Origin: Onchocerca lupi
Taxonomy: Eukaryota; Nematoda; Chromadorea; Rhabditida; Onchocercidae
Direction of reading: 5' to 3'
DNA: 64,000 nt
NCBI GenBank assembly: GCA_028564675.1
Contig: JAOVVO010000284.1
Location: forward strand, 1 to 64,000
Below the pieces are notes generated by a model. That model was given only the letters and a program-made list of their open reading frames with translations. It had not been told where the DNA came from and did not search any database. Below, piece after piece: positions 24,402 through 36,385 of the stretch (the first letter of the stretch is position 1; each line of letters starts with the position of its first letter). A program made the translations under genes and the position numbers.

Positions 24402-27400
24402 TGATAGTAAATTCAAAAGTCATTCTCTGAAATCATCTTTTCTACGATTAAAATACAAACTTGTAATATTTGTGTTTTTTTAAAAAAACTAGCAAATCTT
24501 TATATCATTTCCATTTTATCAATTAAAATCTTAATTCGTAATATCTTTTTCTTCTAATATTATTGCCCGTAATTACCCAGTTTTTCTCTTTTTTTTTTCC
24601 TTTTTTTTTTGATCCAAAATTATTGGAAATAAGAAAATGAAGTTTAATTCTAAATTTTGCCAATCTTTCATTGATAACTAATGCTTGTAATGTTCATGTT
24701 GTTCATAAAATAAATTCGATGGACAATTTCAGCATTATTTTCAATTCAAATTTGTCAACAATTATATTGAAATATTCATTGCTTTTTTTTTTCAAAACTA
24801 AAGCATAATTTTTATTTAAATTTAGAAATGTGATATGATTATTTGGTACAATTACTGATATAATTATTTTAAAGAAAAAAAAAATCGCCCAATTGTAAAA
24901 GTGAAAATATTTCTGTAATGCGAATTTCGTATTTCTTTTTTTCTGAAGATCAAAGCATACTTATGATTTAAAAAAGAAATAATAGTTGATCTAATATTTT
25001 TAAATTTATTGAAAAATTATTTTTCACAAGATCTTCGAATCAATTGTGAGTTCAGTATACTATAAGAATTATAGCTAGACAATATTATCCTTTCTAAAAC
25101 AATTCTAACAATTTAATTAATTTAATCAAAATTTTTTTATCTAATTCAATCACTCAATTTTCTTGAAATAGATTCTGGTTTCTTCTTTATTTCAAATTTA
25201 ATTTTTCCATTAAATAATATATTGATTGATGTAATATGCATTAAATTTTAGCGGTTTATCATAGTTATAAATTTTTTTTTGATGAAAATAATTTGATACG
25301 ATTATAGTTCTGTTTGCTATTCATCAGGTAGTGAAATAAAAAAATGTGGAATTAATAAATATTTGAAATTAAACGATTGTCGGCATCTATAAAATCGATT
25401 TAAAAAAATGGAAAAATCATTGATTTGCTGGAAAAATAGAAAAAAAGAATTGGGAAAAAAAAAAGAAAGAACAAATCATTACTTTGTTAAAATTAGTAAC
25501 ATTCTTCTACTTTTTCATTTTTTTTAGAAAAAAAGAAAAATAGACTTCTTCTATATGTTTTTTTCTTTTTTTTTATTTTCAGGACAAAAATATCTTGCAA
25601 TTATTGAGATAACGATAATGAGCAGTACAATTAATCAGCTTTATTATTTTATCTTGTTTGACACTTTTTTTTTTTTTTTTTTGCAAAATTGAAAAAAGAC
25701 AAAACTCCATTCATTAGTTAGAAAAAAACATTATTATGAAAATATTTGCTTTAATTATCTAAAAGAGCCAATCAATTTAATAGAATGGAAATCCATGAAG
25801 TGAAAATTACTTTTAGATCATAATTTTTGTCGAGTATTTCATTCAAATGTATGCGAATAAATGAATTTTTAATCGAAATCATGTCATTTTTGATAAGAAC
25901 AGTGAAAAAAAAAAAAAAAAGATAAGAATAGTTGAAAAAAATATAATTGTATTAATTTGAGATACTTTTGTTTTTTTTTTTCTGAATTAAGATTAAATAA
26001 GAAATTATGGATAATTTTAGCAAGCCTTCATTTAATTAAGTTTATTAAGTTTTCCTCAGAATCAATCAACTTCTAACTTATTTTATCAATTATTTTATCA
26101 ATTCCACTACTGTTTTTTTTTTCTTTTATGTCTTGAGTCTGATTTTTTTGACAATTCTACTTCCGTAAAATATTTTTTTAATTTTTTTAAGATTCATTTT
26201 AGGCAAAGTGATATTTATTTAAAAACTAAAAGCTTATTATGTCCCGAATTTTTATGCCCATTTATGCTGATTTTTATTGTTCAAAATTTAAACTGAAAAA
26301 AAGTCTGATATGAAAATTTAACTCAAATTCATTTCTTCATCTTATTTATTAGTTAATAGCAATGGGAATGTGCAAGCATTGATTAATAATTTCAGCTAAA
26401 ATTGAACATTTGATTTACAAAAAAAAAATTTTTTTACAGACGAAAAATTTCCCTTCTCAATATTTTGTTCTCATTAGAAAAAGAATGATAAAGTGCTAAA
26501 TTTAATGAAAAAATTGAAAATGGCTTAAATTCAAAAAAAAAAAAAAAAAAAACTCGACCATAAAATTAACTAAATTTTCATCAATTTGCTATTTATTAAC
26601 AGTTCAAAAAAAAAAAAAAAAAAGGATTTTTCGGTACTTTTTAGAGTTCTATGTTCTAAATGTGAAGTATAAGAATAATTTTTTATAAACATTATAAACT
26701 AAAATAATGCTTTATCAAAGAATTGATAAAAATTTATAAAAAAGGAATTTAAAGATATTAAATTTATATTACACATAATTTTTTTCAATAATAAAACGGA
26801 TTTATTAAATTTTTTTTTTAAATAAACATTAAAACGATTTTTTTTTTTTCACAACTAATTGGTTAAATGTTTCACAAATAATTGGTTAATAGTTTATTCG
26901 ATTTTGATTTTTTGCAATATATTATTATTATTTCTTTCCTACGTAGAAAGATAAGATATAGCCAACTTTTCTGTTACAGTATCTTTTTTTGATTCTTAAC
27001 TCAAACGGAAATTGAGGATGAAATGAAATGTGATGACAAAAAGTTGCATAAATTTTTTCAAATAAAAAGATCTTTCTCTAATTTTTTTAAATAAATAAAA
27101 TGGAAGCAAAATGAAACGGAAGCGAAACTTGAGTGAAGAAGAAATTTAAATGATGGATAAAATTCAAAACAGCATAATGCATAGAAAATTGTTTGAAAAA
27201 GTTTAACAATTTTTTAGGAAGTTAGAGTAAGGTTATAATAGTATTCCTTATTTTGATTTCTTTCATTGTTCGTTTTTTTTATTTAGTAGCCTTCTTGTTT
27301 TGAAATATCAAATTAATTCCTATATTAATAAGCAATGAGAGAATTATTCATCCAAAAATTGCTTAAAATTCGATTTTTAGCTATCTGAAAAATCGCACTA

Positions 27401-28240
27401 AAATATTTGATGAAATTTATTTATATGGTATATAATGTTAAATCAACTGTAATGAATAATGTAGTGATATGATAATCAATTGAAAGATAATTTTTTTAAT
27501 GAAAATGATTTGCAGTTTTCGTTTTTTGTTTTTTTTTGGCCAACATTTTGAGCAAAATCTTAAATTCAAACAAAAATTAAAACTTTTTGTTTAACTTCTT
27601 TTTTTTTTTTGATGCATTAATGTCATGAATAGTTCAGGGTAAGAAAATGGATATCAGTAATTTTACTTTGACAAGCACTGAATTCTCTAAATAACAAAAT
27701 AAGTAAAGAGAACTTGAAATCAATTTTTTTTTTTGTTTTTTTTTTGGAATGTCAATGATTCTGTGCTGAACGAGATATTTTTTTTTGCTCGAAATTTAAA
27801 TGGCAAGTGATGTCAATTTTTTTTCACAAAGTAAATAAACTGAAATTTTTATCATTTTAATTATTTGAAATATTTATAGGAAAGAAGAAAATTATATGGT
27901 ACGCTCATCTTAATCCATATATCCTTTTGATGTTCCATCTATCACATCATTCTTCCAATCATTTTATCATTTTTGTGGAGATTTTTTTTTTTTTTTAAAT
28001 TAATAATTCTTTTTGCCTCAACTATAAAAGCAAAATTAAAGCTTTATAATTCCTCAGAGCTTTTTAATTACGAAATTTTTCTGCAATTTTAATTATTTTT
28101 CGGTATTTTTAATTAAATTCATTTTTCATGCTTCCTCTACTTATGTTATATTTTTTTATCATTCTTTTTATAATTATATTGTAATAACTACTGGGATATA
28201 TTCAAATTCATTAAAACAAAATTCTTTTCAAATTTTCATT
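24402..28240. other. Long AT-rich spacer, possible decayed cluster relics
   Basis: Nearly 4 kb dominated by poly(A) and poly(T) runs. Two short stretches vaguely resemble cluster exons: a start plus hydrophobic leader behind TTTTCAG at about 25581-25670, and ERRKLYGT behind TTATAG at 27880-27905. Neither can be joined into a gene. Direct short repeats of AATTGGTTAA lie near 26858-26890. Confidence 0.4.
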
Positions 28241-28269
28241 TCAGAATTGGTGTATTGGAAGAAAATTTC

Positions 28270-29093
28270 ATGAATCGTTCCAAAATGATAATCAAAAAAT
28301 TGGTTTTGTCTGGTCTTATTCTTGCTTGCGTTCATGCGAAAGGAAATGATAAAGAAAGGTTAGATATTTTTTTCATAAAATTAATAAATAGCTAAATTAA
28401 TTCAGAGAATTACAAATTATGACAAGAAGAAACAGGATTTTCCGTCTTTGACACATATAAGGTGTTCTGTTTGGCAAGTGAAATCTAATTTGATAACAGG
28501 AAAGCCTAAAGCAATTATATCATTTTATGATATTACGACCAGTGATAAAGATGCATTGATTTTTTGAACAAAATTAGCTAAATAATAACAATTATTTGCA
28601 TTATTTTATTTTGTTTATTTATGTAGATTATCGTCGATCTTCCTCCTTGGAAATATCAAGCACTTTCTTTATTTTTAAAATTGAAGAATAATGCATGTAA
28701 TTTCATTGCATAAAAATAAGATTATGTTAGATTAGTTAAGTTAATATAGTTAGAAGTGTACGTATTTGATCTCAAAATAATTAAATTAGCAAAAGTGATG
28801 AAATTATTACCTTTCTCCAGTCACAAAGCTGAAATTTTACGAAGCTAAAAAAATTTTGATTTTTTTTTTTTAGCATCGAAAAAGGAACAATGAAACAATG
28901 GTGGCATGATATGCAATGGAATCCGTTAGTTGATAATACTGAATTAAAAAGATGGTGGAATGGAAATTTCAAACCATGGGATGGAGATTTTGAACCATGG
29001 AATGAAAATAATGGTGGAGAAGATTTTATTGTATTTCCTGGTGGTCGTTTTGGTGCATGGGGTGATCGTATTTTTATTAAGAAAAAAAGATGA
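28270..29093 (+). CDS. Small secreted Trp-rich protein D (cluster neighbour)
   Basis: Two exons, 28270-28358 and 28874-29093, phase 2 intron, 102 residues. A signal peptide (KKLVLSGLILACVHA) and a short charged linker (KGNDKER) precede a tryptophan-rich domain: KQWWHDMQWN, LKRWWNGNFKPWDGDF, EPWNENNGG, GGRFGAWGDRIF, ending in the basic KKKR. It has the same gene plan and intron phase as A-C and the same orientation, but has no QFF motif and is acidic in the middle. The ATG lies 25 nt behind a TTTCAG acceptor at 28244. Repeats of W(N/D)G(N/D)F hint at internal duplication. No family recognised. It may be a far-diverged member of the cluster or an unrelated secreted protein. Confidence 0.8.
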
Positions 29094-29920
29094 ATTTTTT
29101 GCTAATTGAAAAATTCAAAAATGAGTTACATAGTAAAAAAAAAAACCAAATTTACGGATTTTTTTAAATACTAATATTAATTATATTTGTTGATTTTTGG
29201 ATGAAATTATTGAAATCTTTATTATGATCATTGATTATTAGCGGGAGATAAGAATCTTGGTGAGAAAAATTTTATTGGCTGGCAGAGGATTGATTCTTTG
29301 TCTACGTTACAAGATAAAATAAAATCCGATAATATCATGATTGCAATTGATCGTTTTGTTGTTAATTACCTAACATTGGATTGCCGAAAAGTAAATATAA
29401 TAATATTTGACATCTTTGCACAAAATAAAAATTATTGTTGAAGAAAATTCATATTTTTTATTTAGTTATCTTTTGAATAATAGAAATTATATTGCAAAAA
29501 ATGCAATATCAATCGACAGGAATGTAAAATGAACTTAATATTTTTAAACCGAGAATTCAAAGTAATGCACGGGAATTATTTTAACAATTTATATTTGAAT
29601 AATTGCAAGAATCTAAAAAAAATTAATGCTTTTGTGTGTCCATTTTATCCAAAATAATATCACAAATTTCCTTTGATGAAACATGGTTTAGTGTTCAAAT
29701 GCATCAAAAATATGTTCAAGAAGATTCACGAATTTGTAATTTTCTTTGCAGTTAAAAGTGCTGAAAATACTGCTACTAATGATCTATTACTTTATCTATT
29801 GATAGGAATTGAAGCTGAAATCACGAGGATAAAAGAAGATCCCTTTGTTTTAAATTTTATATTGCATATTTGGGGTAGTTGACTGTGAAATCATTTTTTG
29901 TCTATAAAGTTAATGAGCTT
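29094..29920. other. Intergenic, no gene seen
   Basis: AT-rich spacer behind gene D. A frame at 29673-29882 lacks splice, signal or family support. Confidence 0.5.
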
Positions 29921-29929
29921 TAAAAAAGC

Positions 29930-30250
29930 TCTCTTTCATCCTGCGTTAATCACAAACACAATTTCATGCGCACAAAGGTGCATGCTCCTGAGACAGCAAA
30001 GAATCTTTATCCTCCATTCACGAAGAAGATGAGGGTCCTGAGTACAAAAATCATTTCAACGAACAAGCTGCCATCAGCTCGTTCGGGTGGACCAGCTTGT
30101 GGCATACCAATTCTTCTTCTTCTTTCCATAACCTATCTCCCCCCTTTTTTTCGCATTATAATCTCTTCATGATATTATCGGAATTGTATTGTTAATGTAA
30201 TTGTTGTAATAATTGCTGCGTATGTTGATTTATAAATTAATCATAATAAA
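29930..30250 (+). other. GC-balanced segment ending in AATAAA just before SL1
   Basis: Base composition rises from about 29950 to 30150 compared with the flanks and then returns to AT-rich. AATAAA at 30245-30250 abuts the SL1 copy. It could be a relic of an mRNA 3' end, a retroelement or a small-RNA promoter. No protein frame is convincing. Confidence 0.3.
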
Positions 30251-30272
30251 GGTTTAATTACCCAAGTTTGAG
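30251..30272 (+). other. Exact SL1 spliced-leader sequence
   Basis: All 22 bases equal the nematode SL1 leader (begins GGTTTAATTA, ends AAGTTTGAG). In a true SL RNA gene a GT donor, a three-stem-loop body and an Sm site follow. Here GT does follow, but the next 80 nt show no resemblance to the SL RNA body that I know and no clear Sm-site U-tract with flanking purines. No 5S rRNA is recognised nearby, although in several nematodes SL1 genes sit in the 5S repeat. A retrocopied trans-spliced mRNA, or a divergent SL RNA gene, are the two readings. Confidence 0.9.
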
Positions 30273-30288
30273 GTTCGTTGCGGTGTGA

Positions 30289-30387
30289 ATGAGCAACAAA
30301 ATTGAAGAAACTGTGAGAACGGAAGAACAGAATTTAACTTATTATTCTGTAACTATCAGAAAGAAAAAGACGACAGGAATAAAATAA
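30289..30387 (+). other. 32-codon open frame 16 nt behind SL1
   Basis: ATG at 30289 opens a frame of 32 codons (MSNKIEETVRTEEQNLTYYS, then a basic end with IRKKKTTGIK) and stops at 30385-30387. SL1, a short leader and an ATG are the layout of the 5' end of a mature trans-spliced nematode mRNA. If this is a processed retrocopy the frame would be the start of the parent protein, with decay beyond. The parent is not recognised and no poly(A) end was identified. Confidence 0.35.
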
Positions 30388-30389
30388 TG

Positions 30390-33238
30390 ATAAATCAATT
30401 TAAAATGTGTTGCATTTTGCCTATATTTTGCTGTTTTATAATTACTGAATATCATTGTAATTTGTATAACTAACAAATGAAATGTTTTTACTGCACTTAA
30501 TAGAAACACTCTTTGTTCTAGAAGGATAGTAATAAGCGAAAAAATCGAGACTTTCACAATAAATAAATATTAAGGAATGATAAATGAATGATAAGGAATG
30601 ATTGGTAAATATTAGCACCAGATATAAGATTGTTTTATCACAAATTTTTAGTGACAATGAAAATATTCGCAAAATGTTGAAATCAAAAAAGATTTCGTTT
30701 TAATTAGGTCAAAGACTGAAATATTTTCTACTCTATAACTTCTTCTATAATCAATGAAATTAAGGCAATCAACTGAGAAGTTTAATTATAAAAATGAATG
30801 AAATAATTTAACTGAAGTTGTCAGTTATATTCATTTGATGTTGGAAGATCTTCAACACCATTGAAAATATTATGATGTAAATGTAATTAAATTTTTAATC
30901 TTTCATAGAATCTTATAAATTATACCAACATTTATTTTGAAGTAAATGACGCGCGAAATTCGGATATTATGTCAGGTGCAGCAATTTTTGTAATGCGTTG
31001 TAAGGCTGAGTCTGAAATCCGGAATGCGGATGAGATAGTTTTTGATAACTTTTATTCATTCTTATTTTTTAGAAACACTTCAATCTTTTTTTGTTAATTT
31101 CTTACATAAATAGCCAAGCAACTCAGTTCAAATATATTACCATCAAAAAATTATGTTGAAAACTAAATTTATAAAATAGTCGAATGATTCATGGAATTTA
31201 ACAGAAAGAAAATTTGGAACGATGGAAAATGCATAATACAGAATGAACACTAATTAAATAATGCAGTGTTGAAATTATCTTGCAATTCTAAGAAAAAGAG
31301 GAACTTTGCTTAAAATTTAAGAACATTTTCATTTTATTTTGAAATCTCCTAAAAATTTAATTCATTTCAATTAATGCCAATTATTACTGATCAAATCAAC
31401 TTGATTCTCTTCTATCTCAATAAAACACATCCTTTCTATTATTTGTGAAATTATTTAGCTAACATCTCAATTGTTTAAAATTTGCAACAATGACCTGAAA
31501 TGATAGCCGTTATGAGCCTTTGAATTAAATTTGGTTTAATAGATTTAGTAAGTAGAAATATGAAATTTGCTTCTGCATTTGAATGAATATGCAAAAAGAA
31601 TTACTGATGTAGTTATAATCAAACTTCATGCTGTTCAAATTACCAGAATTACATGTCATTTGCGATAAAAAATGGATGAGGATATCGCTAGAATATCGCT
31701 AGTATATCTGAATAGCGTATGATCATTCTTCGATTTCATATAATGCTGTATGACTTGTTTCATTTTAATTATATAATTATATAACACGTGATTCGAACGT
31801 TCATTTGCTACAATGCGAGAATTATTCAATTTTTGGTCTTTTTCTGCAACTAAAACTGATGGAATAATTTTTGCAACATTCGAAATTTTTTGCTTTATCA
31901 GATCAACAGGATATTTAAAAATTGAATAATCCAAAGAAATAAAGATGGGATTTTCGCAGAAAAATTTTCTTTTCCATTTGAATAAGATCTTGTTTGCGAA
32001 TAATGTGAATCTTTGCTAGCAAGAATTACAATTGATATACTTAAATAAAATAGAAAATTAAATGTCTGAATCTCAGTTCCGCAGAAAGCTTACCAAATTT
32101 GTTATTTTTTCAATTCTGCAATCGCTATTATCTCGATTGCATAAATAGTAATGAGAATTTAGCTACTGGCAAATATCGACCATATTTAGGATAAATGAGG
32201 TTGTTTGATTTTTTATTAATTCTTACGGAAGAATTTAAAAGAAATTTCACTAAGGGAATAACAAATTTAAATGGTCTTAGAAGAAATAAAATGAGACATA
32301 CTTCACTGGCAGAGAAATTATATTGAACTCAAAATAAAAAATTGCTAGTAGCCAAAACTTTATTGGCATATTTGAAAAAAAAATTATCATACGCACCAAA
32401 TAAAGCTAATATTTCGAATATTCAATATTTCCCATAAAATCATAAAACGAAAGGCTCCGAAATACACAGATTTAAAACATTGTTAAAAATTGATTATGTT
32501 TTATTTTTAGTTGTAATTTGCACATATTTTAATCACAAATAGAGTATTGATTAATTCACAGTTTAAGAATTATCGAGAACACTTTCTGGATAATTTTGAA
32601 ATATTTTTGAAATTAGAACACAAACATCTTGGAAGAATGGCTGTAACAAAATTGATTAAAACAATGTTATTCTGTTGACGTATGAGAAATGTGATTGTTT
32701 TGATAGAAATTATCTTTGACGGCTAAAGATTAGGAAAGTTTATTTTATTGGAAATGATCCTTAAGAGTTCTGAATCAAAAATATTTTTCCATTATAAGAA
32801 GATGAAAACAAGCGTTTTTATTGTTTGTACAGATTGAATAACAGCATAAAAAAATAGATAAGTAAATGTTTACATAATCATTTCATAAAATAATGTTTTT
32901 ACGTTTGGAAGGAAAAAATGATAAACAAGTTTGAGCAGTTGTTTAAACAGATTTAATAACTAACAGATATCGATATTCGACTGCAAATCAGTGATATAAA
33001 TATTCTTTAATAATGATGGTATTTCATTGATAATTGGACCGATTCGCTTGCACCGTTACGAAATCCGGCGAATGTTCTGTAAATTCATGGATTTAGAATT
33101 CAAAAGCGCTCATTTCTGCTACAAATTATTCAATGATAAGATGATTTCAGTTCTATAATAATATCTAACAAGATTGGAGCTTTATTCGCTTTTGAATGAT
33201 AATTTCAGTATCTTTGAGTACTTTATCAATATTTCAGC
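30390..33238. other. Intergenic, no gene seen
   Basis: About 2.8 kb AT-rich. The minus-strand frame at 31656-31934 has mixed composition but no ATG-plus-splice or family support. Presumably contains the serpin promoter near its end. Confidence 0.5.
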
Positions 33239-35298
33239 ATGAATAATCAAACAATAATTGTCGTGCTATTTCTAATTGCAAGCACTCAAATCGTTTGCAT
33301 ATTCGGACAAATGTATGTAGGAAAATTAAACATTTCATAAGGAATAATATTTTCAAAGTAATCAAATGGCCTTAGCTAATCTCGCCATTATCAATGTTTT
33401 CTTCAGAAATGATATTTTTTTTTTTTTTGCTATATCTCCAAATTTAATTTTGCCTATTTTTCTTTATTAAAGAACTTCTTTAGTTCTTTGATGGACCATG
33501 CGCAACTCAATTTTACGGCAGGTTTGCTTCAAAATTTAGCGCAGAATAACAAATCAATCATCTTATCTCCTATTTCGGTGTCAACTTCACTTTTTATGAT
33601 TTATCTTGCGGCAGCTGGCAGAACAAAGACACAATTGAAAAACGCTCTTGCAGGAAGTAATTACAAAATTTTTAAATTCGAAAAACTGATAAGCAATAAT
33701 CACGCAAATTGTCTCGAAGTTGAAATTTCGGACATCAAGAATGTTATAATTGAAAGAATAGATTTCATAAATGATAAAATGATCATTTCTAAATTAATAT
33801 GAGAAATCAATTTTTCAGCTGCAAGCGCAAAAGAACTTCGATTACACTTTGCTAAGCTACTGGCAAATATGGAAAATGTGGAAAACGAAAATTATACGTT
33901 AAGTTTAGCAAATCGCCTTTACGTACAGCAAGAATTCCCTAAAAAGGAAAGCTTCAGCAGAATACTTGAACTTTATTACAATGAATCCCTGCGTAACTTC
34001 AATAACAGAAGAAAAAATGAATTTGTTAAGGTAAAATCAATAATTAAAAACAACAATGATATGAAGAGGGAAAAGTGGGATAAGAAAAAAAATTATCGTT
34101 GTTTCTTGAAGTTAATAATTTTCCATCATGAGATTTATAACCATAAATAATCAGAATTTTTCTCAGGAAGTTAATGAATGGATTTCGAATAAGACTAATA
34201 ATAAAATTACGAAAATGGTAACAGCGAACAGTATCAACGCTAACACCAAAATGTTGTTGTTGAATGCAATTTATTTCAAAGGAACTTGGCTTTCACAATT
34301 CTTTCCCGAAGCAACTAGACAAGATGATTTTCATATTTCTGAAAATAGAACAAAAAAAGTAATATATTTTATGTTATAAATAGACATCTTCAATTATATA
34401 TCATAGAATTTGTTGCTTAGTTGCAAAATATTTCGCTGAATAAGTACGTTTCTTCTTCTTTCCTCATTTTTTATTTCTCTTCATTCAGGTACCAATGATG
34501 ATGAAAACGGATTATTTGATGTATTACGAAGACAGTTCTGTGAAAGTTATCAGATTGCCTTACGTTGGCGATGAAATAGAAATGGTATTAATATTGCCAA
34601 AAATACGCTTCGGTTTATCAAATATTTTGAAAAATTTAACGGGCAACAATCTCCTCAAATATATGCATAATGCAACGACGGAACACGCTTACGTAAGCTA
34701 CCTGTTCAAGTGTAATTGCATTTTTAAACAAGTCAATACATCCCAATTCATTATTTAGAAGATTAAATTGGACTTCCAATTGACGATTCTGTTATCTATT
34801 TTTGTTTCTTTTATTAGATTCCTTTCTTCAAATAAGACTAAAACAATTTTGATGTAGCCAATCTAAAATTAGTTTAATTTTAGATCAGATTACCGAAATT
34901 CGAGTTGAAAGAAAAACGGAATCTAAGAGAAACTCTGAAAAAACTTGGCATCACACATGCTTTCAACAAATTCGCTAACTTCACCGAGCTTACGGATAAT
35001 AAAATTTCTGTTAACAACATCATACATGCAGGCTTCATTGCGGTTTGTGTGAATTCTCATTAAATGAAAATTTTGACAGAAGCTTTTGATTAATAACTAA
35101 TTTGAAATTTGAAAAATCATAAATTCATTCATTTACTTGCAGGTTGATGAAAAAGGAACAGAATCAGCAGCTGCTACTGTAGTTGAATTTGAAGATCGTT
35201 CACTTCCGTCCAAAGAATTCGTTGCTGATCAGCCCTTCCTCTTTGTAATTGTTCACAATTTGAAGACTATTCTATTCGCAGGACAATTTGTCAACTGA
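33239..35298 (+). CDS. Secreted serpin, inhibitory type
   Basis: Serine-protease inhibitor of the serpin family (suicide substrate). Seven exons: 33239-33312, 33484-33656, 33819-34030, 34167-34358, 34489-34692, 34884-35042, 35143-35298. All phases agree and give 389 residues, the normal serpin size. A signal peptide opens the protein (TIIVVLFLIASTQIVC). Typical blocks follow: NKSIILSPISVSTSLFMIYL, LANRLYVQQ, LLNAIYFKGTW and PFLFVIVHN near the end. The hinge reads EKGTESAAAT (residues 341-350), which fits an inhibitory serpin. Counting 17 residues from Glu341 places P1-P1' at Arg357-Ser358, so trypsin-like target proteases are predicted. ATG lies 1 nt behind ATTTCAG, which suits trans-splicing. 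AATAAA at 35335. Filarial nematodes secrete related serpins; the host or self target is not shown here. Confidence 0.95.
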
Positions 35299-35683
35299 TT
35301 CTTCGCATTATTTTTTGTGCTATATTATACATGTAATAAATTTTTAGGTCGAATAGCTGCCTTTTCGTCTAATTTACGTCAACAGTCTTTGGAAAATTTT
35401 GATATTTGACAAAACTTTGAGTTCTTTAAAATACTTACACTGCATATGCATTTGAATTAAGCAGAAAAAATATGCGTAAATTTTGTCAGTAGTCTGAAAT
35501 TCGCCTTCGCGCTAGATTTCAGTCGCTGAATACATGCACAATTTATAAAAAGAAACAGAAATCAAGGAGCATTTAGTCCATCTACTACCACCTCCTTATT
35601 CTTTTCCTTGTTAACTTCCTCAAAATTTCAATAGAAACCGAGGATTAAATTTGATTTTTATTAAATTTTTACGTATTAAAACA
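35299..35683. other. Spacer after serpin
   Basis: Holds the serpin poly(A) signal at 35335-35340. Nothing else is recognised. Confidence 0.6.
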
Positions 35684-35809
35684 ATGCTTATGCTTTTGCA
35701 TCAATAGCTCATTTCCCTAATCCTTCTCGTTATTCATAATACACAAGCTAATAGCGATATTGATAAAATTACAAAACCGAATTACATCTCCTATGAAGGC
35801 ATTCGTTCG
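35684..35809 (+). pseudogene. Signal-peptide-like exon interrupted by TAG
   Basis: ATG at 35684 is followed in frame by MLMLLHQ, a TAG at 35705-35707, then LISLILLVIHNTQANSDIDK and a GT donor at 35810. The stop falls inside what otherwise reads as a cleavable signal peptide. CATCAATAG could instead be a 3' splice acceptor with the true start exon further upstream. Possible first exon of a broken gene; not linked with confidence to the exons at 36.4 kb. Confidence 0.25.
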
Positions 35810-36385
35810 GTAATTTCACGGAGATTTAGAATACTCATTGAATATTGCTTTTATATAGAAAAAAGTTTACATTTCTTCTGCTTATTTGCTCCACTAAAAG
35901 GAGCTTTTTGGATTCTCTTGAAAAATAGGATTTTGTAAAATATATAAATCCAAAGGCTTTCAATACGAATATTATTTAATTTTTCAAAAGTCCGTAGAAA
36001 TATAATTTTTGACGAAAAATATGAAAATCAATCGATAATAGTTTTCCATTGCTGAATAGAGGTTAGACTGGATACATTTACTAACAAAATGCGAAGGAAA
36101 AAACATTCATCTTGATTAGGATGCACGGTGTACAGTCTGCCTATCATACTTTCTTTGAATATGCCAGGTTTTCAGTCGAATCGTTCTCCTCGTTTGCGTT
36201 GTTCAAATGATTTTCTACTCGCATTCCAGATATATAAAACGTAGGCACTTCCGAATATAGCAGTGTTTTCGCAAATGGGTCATTTTGACATAACGTGAAG
36301 AAAGTAGTTAAAGCTGTAGCCGGCGGATTCAGAATATTTATTGCACATTTGCATCTGTGAAATAAACGCTTTGTCCATTTTCTAG

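Noticed and set aside
25581..25740. Possible further cluster exon (start plus leader, later EKRQNS)
   Set aside because: The frame breaks at a 17-nt poly(T) and no QF motif or second exon follows.
27880..27930. ERRKLYGT resembling the furin-QFYG motif
   Set aside because: Only eight residues, soon followed by a stop, and no signal exon in phase.
29673..29882. 69-codon frame before the SL1 copy
   Set aside because: No signal, splice site or recognisable motif; composition like surrounding DNA.
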